Of a DNA stretch of 34,922 bases, positions 1 to 7,600 are shown piece after piece (the stretch's first letter is position 1; each line of letters opens with the position of its first letter). The position numbers and the translations under genes were made by a program. The notes beneath the pieces were generated by a model. The model was not told the DNA's origin. It saw only the letters and a program-made list of their open reading frames with translations, and ran no database searches. The stretch is from a virus. The stretch lies in the IMG/VR virus record IMGVR_UViG_3300046167_000526, positions 1-34,922 of that record; one strand, 5' to 3'.

Positions 1-84
1 ACTACAACAAAACCTGTTATATTGGCTCATATAGATGCCTGGAAGAACGAATTAGAAACAATTAAACAATTTACAAATACATAA
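1..84 (+). CDS. C-terminal end of an unidentified gene (partial)
   Basis: An open frame enters from the left edge and gives 27 residues ending ...ELETIKQFTNT before a TAA at 82-84. The A of that stop is the first base of the nrdB ATG (TAATG), which indicates translational coupling and a shared operon. The visible tail has a short hydrophobic stretch (PVILAHI) followed by a charged helix. It is too short to assign to a family. A redox partner or another nucleotide-metabolism protein would fit the neighbours, but nothing in these residues shows it. Confidence 0.6.
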   Translation, partial: TTTKPVILAHIDAWKNELETIKQFTNT

Positions 85-1055
85 TGGGATTATTTGATAA
101 AAGAATAGCCTACAAGCCTTTTGAGTACCCTGAATATTACACCGAAGGTTGGTTAAAACAAGCTCAAGCATTTTGGTTACACACTGAAATCTCAATGCAA
201 AGCGATATAAAAGATTGGAATGAAAAACTTAATGAAAAAGAAAAAAACCTCGTCGGAAATATTTTACTTGGGTTCGCTCAAACAGAATGCGCAGTTTCCG
301 ACTATTGGACTCAAAAAGTTGTTGGATGGTTTCCTAAACACGAGATACAGACAAATGGCAATGATGTTTGGATCACAAGAAACTGTACATGCAGTTGCTT
401 ATAGTTATCTTAAACGAAACATTAAAATTAGAAGACTATGAAGCGTTTTTACACGAACCTGCTACAGCTAGAAAGATTTGATAATCTTGTTGCTTATGAA
501 GGAAAAAGTTCAGTTAATATTGGTAAGTCTCTTGCTGTTTTTTCTGCTTTCGCTGAAGGGGTTAGCCTTTATTCTGCTTTTGCTGTACTATATTCTTTTC
601 AATTAAGAAATTTACTAAAAGGTATTGGACAACAAATGAAATGGTCAGTAAGAGATGAATCATTACACAGTAAAATGGGTTGTCAATTATTTCGTCATAT
701 GTGCGAAGAAGATAATCAATTACTGAGTTTATGTCGAGAAGATATAATCAAAGCTGCTGAAACAATGGTTAATCTTGAAGTTAAATATATAGACAAGATG
801 TTTGAAATGGGCGATATAGAAGGTATATCATCTAATGATCTTAAACACTTTATAAAAAAGAGGGCAAATGAAAAACTTGTGGAACTTGGTTACGTCGATT
901 TGGGCAACTACTTCGCGTATGACACTAAAGCAGCGAGTAATCTTGATTGGTTTTACCATCTTACCGGGGGTGTCACTCATACTGATTTCTTCGCTATTAG
1001 GCCAACAGATTATTCGAAAGCTAACGAAGGAGAAGACTTCGATGACATGTGGTAA
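84..1055 (+). CDS. nrdB: Class Ia ribonucleotide reductase small subunit, interrupted by three +1 frameshifts
   Basis: NrdB holds the di-iron centre and tyrosyl radical that start ribonucleotide reduction by NrdA, supplying dNTPs for phage replication. Joining the frames gives a 322-residue protein of normal length. It has ligands E68, E99, H102, E157, E191 and H194 (from TEC, QETVHAVAY, FAEG, RDESLH) and the radical tyrosine Y106, so the full active site is encoded. The gene is not one open frame. Extra bases are needed at 348-351, 409-415 and 470-479 to follow the protein; their sum of three restores the starting frame. Unshifted reading stops at TAG 402-404, after 106 residues. The start is fixed by the TAATG overlap with the upstream gene. 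The C-terminus (...GEDFDDMW) looks native. The family call is secure; whether the gene is functional, decayed or mis-sequenced is open. Confidence 0.9.
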
Positions 1056-1092
1056 ATTTCTGTAAGTAACAATGAAATTATAGAACAATTAT

Positions 1093-1335
1093 ATGAAAGA
1101 TATACTTAGTAAATTAGTTAGACAAAAAAGGTTAACACCTGTAAAAAGACTAGCAACTAGAGTAGGTTATATGGGCAGTGGTTTTTTAATCGCTGCTCAA
1201 TGGACTATAGATCCTAAATTATATATAATAGGATTTATATTAGTTATGGTACAAACGGCTTCAAGAAAACAATGGAATCTTGTAGCTTTAAATATGAATG
1301 GGCTTATAGCCTGGTTAACACACTCAATATTATAA
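1093..1335 (+). CDS. Small two-helix membrane protein between nrdB and nrdA
   Basis: This 80-residue protein begins with a basic stretch (KLVRQKRLTPVKRLATR) followed by two hydrophobic segments at about residues 26-42 and 44-59, then a polar-aromatic tail (RKQWNLVALNMNGLIAWL). That layout suggests an integral inner-membrane protein with a positive cytoplasmic N-terminus. It starts 37 nt after nrdB and its TAA shares an A with the nrdA ATG (TAATG at 1333-1337), so it is co-translated with the reductase genes. Unlike both neighbours, it has no frame break. I do not recognise the family. The tail faintly resembles membrane transporters of the PnuC kind, but this is too weak to use as a call. Confidence 0.65.
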   Translation: MKDILSKLVRQKRLTPVKRLATRVGYMGSGFLIAAQWTIDPKLYIIGFILVMVQTASRKQWNLVALNMNGLIAWLTHSIL

Positions 1336-3056
1336 TGTGGAACAATGAATGGAAAAAAGGAGAAGATTACCCTGCGTGGGGTAATACGGACGTATACAAG
1401 AAGACAATATCCGGGGGATATTTATTTGACGGAGAAACGCCTAGAGAGGCATACCAAAGAGTCGCTAAAACAGTTGCTCGTAGACTTTATAAGCCAGAAA
1501 TGGCTGAAACGTTTTTTAACTATATTTGGAATGGTTGGCTTTGCCTTGCTTCTCCAGTGCTTTCCAATACTGGTACAGATCGCGGTCCTTCCTATTAGTT
1601 GCTTTGGTATCGACGTTGCTGACAGCTATACAAGACATAGGTCAGTAAAAATTTAGAAATGATGCTACTCGCTAAGCACGGCGGTGGAGTAGGTATCGGT
1701 ATAAATCAAATAAGACCCGCTGGCGCTAGAATAACAGGTAATGGAACATCAGACGGAGTCGTACCTTTCTGCAAGATATATGACTCAACAATTCTTGCAA
1801 CTAATCAAGGGAGTGTCCGTCGTGGAGCTGCCTCAGTTAATATCAACATTGAACATGATGACTTCGAGGAGTGGCTTGAAATCAGGGAACCTAAAGGAGA
1901 TGTTAACAGACAATCGCTTAATCTACATCAGTGCGCAATTGTTGGTGATAAGTTTATGCGAAAGCTTGAACAAGGAGATAAGGAAGCAAGATCTAGATGG
2001 AGTAAATTACTTAGAAAGCGAAAAGCAACTGGAGAACCGTATATTATGTTTAAAGGAAATGTTAACAAAGCAAATCCAGCAGCATATAAAGACAACGGAT
2101 TAAAGGTGCACATGACTAATATATGTTCAGAAATAACATTAACAACTGATGAAAACCACAGCTTTGTATGCTGTTTATCATCATTAAACTTAGCTAAATA
2201 TGAAGAATGGAAAGACACTAACCTTATATACCACGCTACGTGGTTTCTTGATGGGGTTATGGAGGAATTTATTCAAAGAGCAAAAGGACTTAGAGGTTTT
2301 GAAAATGCCATTCGTTCTGCTCAAAAAGGACGAGCACTCGGATTGGGTGTACTTGGATGGCACACGTATCTCCAAGAAAAGGGAATACCTTTTGAAGGTT
2401 TACTTGCTCAGTTTGAAACTAGGAAAATATTTTCACAAATCAAAATTGAAAGCGAAAGAGCCTCGAGAGATCTTGCGGAAATTTACGGAGAGCCTTTATG
2501 GTGTGTTGGAACCGGTATGCGTAATACTCATTTACGGGCTATTGCTCCTACTGTTTCTAATAGCAAGCTTAGTGGTAATGTTTCTCCTGGTATTGAGCCG
2601 TGGGCTGCGAATGTTTTTACAGAGCAGAGTGCGAAGGGGACTTTTATTAGGAAAAACCCGACGTTAGTTAAATTATTAAAGAAACATAAACTAAACAACA
2701 ATGAAACGTGGAATAAAATATTGGCTGACGGAGGTAGCGTACAGGGTATCGATGCTTTGGATAGTATTACTATGGGCCATGACATTCCAGTTAAAGAAGT
2801 TTTTAAAACTTTTAAAGAAATTAATCAATTGGAATTAGTTAATCAAGCTGGACTGAGACAACAATACATAGATCAGTCAGTTAGTTTAAACTTGGCATTT
2901 CCCTCTGAAGCTACACCTAAGTGGTTAAACAAAGTTCATTTTGATGCTTGGAAAAAAGGTGTTAAAACCTTGTATTATACTAGAACAGAATCTGTTTTAC
3001 GTGGTGATATAGCTCAGCAAGCAATGAGTGAAGATTGTTTAGCTTGTGATGGCTAA
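1335..3056 (+). CDS. nrdA: Class I ribonucleotide reductase large (catalytic) subunit, interrupted by three +1 frameshifts
   Basis: NrdA reduces ribonucleotides to deoxyribonucleotides using the radical from NrdB. Joining the frames gives 572 residues, a short form lacking the N-terminal ATP-cone of cellular NrdA (about 760 aa), as in many marine phages. Catalytic features are present: C89 in LPISCF (first redox cysteine), N261/C263/E265 in NICSE, a cysteine pair at 278-279 (CCLSSLNLA), the radical-relay tyrosines 546-547 in TLYYTRTES, and a C-terminal CLAC (567-570) that would be re-reduced by a thioredoxin or glutaredoxin. Three extra bases at 1584-1590, 1624-1627 and 1643-1646 break the frame around C89. 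Unshifted reading stops at TAG 1596-1598. From 1659 to the end the gene is a single clean frame of 465 codons. The start (MWNNEWKKG) follows the TAATG overlap with the gene before. Confidence 0.9.
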
Positions 3057-3073
3057 AGGCTAAAAGTTATGAC

Positions 3074-3109
3074 TTTTTTATACATATAAAAACTAATATG
3101 TATAAAAAA
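3074..3109. repeat. Perfect 14-bp AT inverted repeat with 8-nt loop
   Basis: TTTTTTATACATAT at 3074-3087 is exactly complementary to ATATGTATAAAAAA at 3096-3109. The repeat lies 18 nt after the nrdA stop. As RNA it forms an A/U-only hairpin; as DNA it resembles a dyad operator. There is no G/C core, so it is weak as an intrinsic terminator alone, and the real terminator follows 30 nt later. It might protect the nrd mRNA 3' end or bind a protein. Confidence 0.7.
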
Positions 3110-3138
3110 CTCAATATGCTATACACATGTATACTAAA

Positions 3139-3165
3139 AAAGGGCTCTCAATACGAGAGCCCTTT
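3139..3165. terminator. Bidirectional intrinsic terminator between convergent operons
   Basis: AAAGGGCTCTC (3139-3149) pairs perfectly with GAGAGCCCTTT (3155-3165) around the 5-nt loop AATAC. On the + strand the stem is followed by TTTCTTTT, and on the - strand by TTTTTT, so it can end both the nrd transcript and the late transcript. It sits between nrdA (ends 3056) and the last late gene (ends 3211). The remaining bases of 3057-3210 show no gene that I can support. Confidence 0.92.
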
Positions 3166-3210
3166 CTTTTATAGGAATTGCAGGTATGGTACGCCTGATA
3201 ATTTTTATTC

Positions 3211-3531
3211 CTATTTACTTAATTCATTAATAACTTTTTGTATTTCTTTAGGATCTATAGTTAACTGCATCGTTAAACCAGCTTGCCATATTTTTTTTAA
3301 CTTATTGTTTTTATCAAATAATATTATAGCAGGTACTGATCTTACAGCTTCTTTAAATTTTTTAGGTTGCGAGTCATAGTCTACTTCTAGTATTTTTGCA
3401 CCCCTTATTAATCTTAAAAACTTGTAATCGTTTTTATGGTTCCAGTCTGAGTTCATATAGAGTAATGTAGGCTCTTGTGAAAACAAATTAAAAGATAATA
3501 TAAATGCAATTAAAATTAAAATATTTTTCAT
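3211..3531 (-). CDS. Exported thioredoxin-fold protein lacking the CxxC
   Basis: This 106-residue protein has a 19-residue signal peptide (MKNILILIAFILSFNLFSQ) of flavobacterial style, so it should act in the periplasm or envelope. The remainder follows the thioredoxin fold: a first strand (PTLLYMNSDW), a middle strand (AKILEVDYD), then the cis-proline loop SVPAIILF at P67 and a last strand/helix (KKIWQAGLTM). Where thioredoxins have WCGPCK, it reads WNHKND, and the mature part has no cysteine. A disulfide reductase role is therefore excluded, and a binding or structural role is more likely. It is the last gene of the late operon, 2 nt after the preceding stop. Family assignment is by pattern; function is unknown. 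Confidence 0.7.
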   Translation of the reverse strand: MKNILILIAFILSFNLFSQEPTLLYMNSDWNHKNDYKFLRLIRGAKILEVDYDSQPKKFKEAVRSVPAIILFDKNNKLKKIWQAGLTMQLTIDPKEIQKVINELSK

Positions 3532-3533
3532 GA

Positions 3534-3815
3534 TTACTTGTTTATTATTTCAAATAGTTTTTCATCTATTTTATCTAGTTTTTTACTGTTATTGTCTACT
3601 TTTTCATTTATGTTTATTATGGTTTCTCGAACAAGCTGATCTTTTAAATCATATTCTGTTCTATCTATTGGAGGTTTTGGCAATTCTTTAGCTAGCTGTA
3701 TATCTGATTGCAAAGCAAAATACACTGATGCTAAAGATATAGCTCCACCAACTATTATACCTATTGTTTTCAAGTCTAATGTAACCTGTGTGTTTTCTGA
3801 TATTTTATTAGTCAT
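3534..3815 (-). CDS. Single-pass membrane protein with coiled-coil tail
   Basis: The protein is 93 residues long. A short polar N-terminus is followed by one hydrophobic segment (about residues 17-36, IGIIVGGAISLASVYFAL), a proline-containing linker (KELPKPPIDRTEY), and a C-terminal heptad-like helix rich in N, K, D and I (residues 62-92, with VDNNSKKLDKIDEKLFEIIN). This arrangement is common among phage lysis accessory proteins (spanin-like or holin-associated) and small virion membrane proteins. It lies in the late operon near the M15 endolysin, which suggests an envelope or lysis role by context only. I do not recognise a named family. Confidence 0.7.
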   Translation of the reverse strand: MTNKISENTQVTLDLKTIGIIVGGAISLASVYFALQSDIQLAKELPKPPIDRTEYDLKDQLVRETIININEKVDNNSKKLDKIDEKLFEIINK

Positions 3816-3841
3816 AGTTGTTTTAAGTAAATAATTTTATA

Positions 3842-4105
3842 CTATTTATTTTTTTTCTTTTTCTTTTTAAATCTACTAACTCTACCTTTAGCATTTTTTT
3901 CTCTTTGAGCTGCTTTCTTTTCAGCGGGAGTTAATTCACTCCAAGTTGTAGCTGTTTTACTACTTATTCTTTTTTTAGGTCTAAACAAGTTTTCTCCACC
4001 GCTGTAGTCTTTATCTCCACTAGGTGTTTGCCACTCTTCTTTAAACCATCTTCGCAGGCTTGCGCCTTTTTCTGTTTTTCTAACAAACAACGGTGACTGT
4101 CTCAT
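3842..4105 (-). CDS. Small lysine-rich conserved-type protein (WFKEEW / Lys-rich tail)
   Basis: This 87-residue, very basic protein has an N-terminal LRRWFKEEWQTPSGD, a central ENLFRPKKRISSKTATTW followed by SELTPAEKKAAQ, and a tail of seven lysines in eight residues. The central pattern (RPxKRxSSKTxxTWxE) is one I associate with small proteins of marine phages and large eukaryotic algal viruses, but this is from memory. Its ATG shares a base with the stop of the 45-residue gene upstream (TAATG), so the two are translationally coupled. It has no membrane segment or enzyme motif. The lysine tail suggests contact with nucleic acid or another acidic partner. Confidence 0.65.
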   Translation of the reverse strand: MRQSPLFVRKTEKGASLRRWFKEEWQTPSGDKDYSGGENLFRPKKRISSKTATTWSELTPAEKKAAQREKNAKGRVSRFKKKKKKNK

Positions 4106-4242
4106 TATTTTTTACCTTTATTTTTTCTACACTTAGCTATTGCTCCACTCGCATACGCTGAAGGAAATACCTTGTATTGTTTCTTTACTTTATGATAGCA
4201 TGCATCTTTTAATTGAAATGGTGATCCTTTTGTTAATTTCAT
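4105..4242 (-). CDS. 45-residue protein with PSAYAS motif
   Basis: An ORF of 45 codons plus stop fills the gap between the M15 peptidase gene and the lysine-rich gene. It begins MKLTKGSPFQLKDACYHKVK and contains VFPSAYASGAIAKCRK, ending in a basic tail. Its stop overlaps the next ATG by one base (TAATG), and it starts 10 nt after the stop of the gene upstream, so spacing supports it as a real gene. The (F/W)PSAYASGA(I/L) pattern recurs, from memory, in small proteins of tailed phages and nucleocytoplasmic large DNA viruses. Its role is unknown. Two cysteines (C15, C38) are present but no zinc-finger spacing. Confidence 0.8.
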   Translation of the reverse strand: MKLTKGSPFQLKDACYHKVKKQYKVFPSAYASGAIAKCRKNKGKK

Positions 4243-4252
4243 AATTTTATTT

Positions 4253-4612
4253 TTAATAAGTCCATAATACGTTTTGTGCTTTATCTTTGTCTATATCAGC
4301 GTGAATAAAAGTCTTAGCAATACCAATTCTTTTAAATCCAACTTCTTTTAATATACTTGCTAATTTAAACCTGTCAGTAGAATTATTACATGCAATATCA
4401 ACCGCTAGACCTTTTGTATGAGATGACGCAGGTGTACCACCTACTTTAGCATTATGCTTTGCAGTTCTGTAACCTGAGTTAATAACAATAGATTTGCCGT
4501 ATTTCTTTCTAACAACATCAAGCATGTTAAGTAATTCTTCGCTCATCAACTGACCACTACCCTGAACATCAGGAGAGTCAAATTCTTCGTGTGTAAAATA
4601 TTTTAACTTCAT
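4253..4612 (-). CDS. M15-family D,D-/L,D-peptidase endolysin
   Basis: This 119-residue single-domain peptidase should cut peptidoglycan cross-links or stem peptides at lysis. The M15 signature is complete: SGYRTAKHNAKVGG (46-59), SSHTKGLAVDI with zinc ligands H65 and D72, and FIHADID with H104 and catalytic-region D106. The length fits stand-alone phage M15 endolysins. It has no signal peptide, so it needs a holin to reach its substrate; a holin candidate lies at 33819-34220, at the other end of the late operon. Its ATG shares one base with the stop codon of the giant virion protein gene, so the two are translationally coupled. Confidence 0.9.
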   Translation of the reverse strand: MKLKYFTHEEFDSPDVQGSGQLMSEELLNMLDVVRKKYGKSIVINSGYRTAKHNAKVGGTPASSHTKGLAVDIACNNSTDRFKLASILKEVGFKRIGIAKTFIHADIDKDKAQNVLWTY

Positions 4613-7600
4613 TATTTACTCATTCTTTTAAGTTTTTCAATTCTTTCTAATCTAGCTTTTTCTTCTTTTTCTTTCTTTTTTCTAGCTCTTGTTGCTTTTG
4701 CTTTTTCTGTACCTTCTATTTTTCTTTTAGCTTTAGCTTCAGTTTTTATAAGTTCATGCTCTTCATTTTCTGCACCTACATCCCAAGATCTCCAACCTAA
4801 AGCAAGAGCTAATCTTTGCCAAACGGTATTTCTATAATCTAAAGCTTCCGTTAAAGCATTCACTTCTGTTACAGCTCTATCTAAAGGTAAGTTTGTAATA
4901 CCTTCAGCTACAGCACCCAACACTTTGTATGATGGGCTTAAATTAAATTTACCGTCTATAGTAACATCCCATCCTCTTTTCTCAATAACATCTTTTTCAA
5001 ATTTCTTTGTTTGAATACCGCTGTAAACTTTTCTACCTTTTGATCCAATAGATGGAGCTAGATTAAAAAGAGATAATATTGTATAAGCGTGATCAGCCAT
5101 AAATCCTTTTTCATCTTGTTTATCCCACTCTACAGCAAAGTTTTTGAGAGTAGATATAAAAGCTCCAGGTAAACCAAATCCTCCTTTTAAAGTAGTATCA
5201 ATCATACCTTGTATTATTCTAGCCTGCTTTGTGCTATACACTTTTCCATACTTTTCTAATTGTTCTTTTTCAGTAAGTTCGTCATCTTCTTCTTCAAATC
5301 CAGGTATTAAAGCGAATAAAGCGTTTTGTAATGCAGAAAATATAACACTTTGAATAGTTCCGTAATATATAATTTGACTTAAATTAGAAAAATTACTTTG
5401 TGATAGCGTTTGCCCAGGCTTTCTTCTTCTGTTTTTTATATCTAAAGCAGCTTTCTTTATAGATCTGTTTAACTGTATAGGTGTATTTTGGAACGCTAAA
5501 AGTAGTCTACCTGCAGTACTTGCTTGATCAGACGATATTAAAGCTGGATCCCCTGACTGTTGAGTTTCTTCAGATATTTGACTAAAATCTTTAAAAGCCA
5601 TTTCTTCCGCTTGCTCTTTAGTGTATAAAGCTTCTCCTTCTTCGTTTACTTTTTTCAAATAAGATTTTATTCTATTTCTATAGAATGTAGCACCACCTGC
5701 TGCAATAGCAAAACTATCCGCTATTTGTGTAGGTAAAAACCCGATTTTCAATAAATAGCTTAACGCGGCTGTTGCTTTATTTTTAGACCCTTTAACCGCT
5801 CTTGCAATTTCAGCTTCATTAACATCACTTTTTAAACCAGATCTTCTTTGTTTTAGTTTAGGTGAATTAAATAACGTTGCAAAATCAGACCAGTATTGTT
5901 TTTGGTTAGCAAACGCGGCAGCGGCTTTTATAGGATTATTATCTGACCAATTAATAAAGTTAACTGTTGACAATGTTTGTAGCAACGCTGATCTTCTATT
6001 GAAAAACATTATTGCTCCAATAGAATTATTAATCCAGTTGTTCCATTTATTAGTATTATTAGTAGTAGTAGACGGTCTATTTGTACCGTTTTTCATTCTA
6101 TATAGAATATCCTTTAAAGCATCTTTGGTAGGTTCACCAAATCCAGCTTGAATTTTATTAAGATTATCCTCGCTAAATATTATGTCTGCATTTTCAATAA
6201 ATTCTGATAAGAATTCTTTCCTACCTACTTTTTCAGTTAAATTATTCAAATCAGACAATATAGTCTCTGCATCCCAAAAATCTCCAGGCTTAGCCCATTT
6301 AGGTCTTTTTGCTATTTGTTGCAATTTCCTAGCATACTCACTTAACTCAGCATCGTTATTTACATATTCAACTAGCTTTTTTTGATCTATTTCAGACAAA
6401 CCTGGTATGTCATATCCAGAAGCTTCCCATAAAGCAACCCTTATAGCTTGATCATGCGTAAATTCAGTTTCTGGTACAAGTTTACCAAGTTTCTTTATAA
6501 CAGGTCTCATTTGTTTATTAAGTGCCTTAAAGTCGTCCTTAAACGATTGCCTAGTTTCTTCAATAGCTCTTATACCTTTAAAATACGGATCTATTAAAGC
6601 ATCTTTAAAAAACTTTTGATCAGCTTCCCCTTGTTTGCCTTTACCAGCGAAAGTATAAGAAGTTAATCCTTTAAAGTCATCAAGAGATGAAGGTATAAAT
6701 AATTTAAACTTACCTTTATTCTTACCTCTCCTGTTTGCTATTGTTCCGCTAATAGTTTCGTCTGCAGCAATACCCGTGCTTCTTTCTAGCATTTTATTGA
6801 ACGTGCTGTTCATTGACTTGCTAAATTTAACGCTAGGTTTGTAAACTTTGTTTTTTTGGTTAAAAGATTCTTTGACGGTTTTTAATTCATTCATTTTATC
6901 AACAACAACATCCTTAACTCCAGCTGTTACTCTCTCTGCATAATACTCTGTTGATTGAGGAAAACCTACTTCTCTTTTTTGTATTATTTCTATTGTTTTT
7001 TCATTTACTTTTGGTAATGCAGGTGATTTACCATTTTTACCAATCCACTCAATTGTTTGTATATAATTATTTTCGTCTAATCTTTCAATTTTAACGTCAA
7101 ATGTTGTAACGATTTTACCTGTTGTTAAATCTTTAGTGGTAGTAAATGACGATGCTAGTACTCCATCAACGTATTTAGATTTTTTACGGTTAACAGCTTT
7201 TCCACCATTGTTCATTTTAGTAGGTGTGTCTTGAACTGTTAAAGCAAGCTTTCCGTCTTTATAAACTTTTGCTTCAATAAGCTCTTTATTCAAATCATAT
7301 ATCTTATAAGTAGCTTTTCTACCCATAAAGTCACCTTCGCCGTAGCCAACTATATCAACTCCACCTTGTGAATTTATTTCACCTCTTGTGGTTAGTCCAT
7401 CTTTCTTACCTAAATTTATTTGTAAATTTGCTGTTGGTTTATCAAATCTATCCCACCACTTCATATCAGTGCTACCGTCTCTGAAGGATATTAACTTCCC
7501 GTTTTGAAAAGCTACTACATATCCATTGCCATCTTCATTGTAATTTTTCCACTGCGTACGAGCGGTATCTAATTCTGACTTATCATTTGGTTTTCTAGCG

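Noticed and set aside
828-1088. 86-codon - strand ORF opposite the nrdB end
   Set aside because: The nrdB C-terminus is clearly coding on the + strand and this peptide shows no family features.
84-3056. Reading the nrd breaks as an intron or intein
   Set aside because: There is no inserted block; only single extra bases are seen and both protein parts join residue to residue.
3098-3379. 93-codon + strand ORF downstream of nrdA
   Set aside because: It runs across the terminator and antisense to the thioredoxin-fold gene; the peptide has no recognisable order and lies opposite a better-supported gene.
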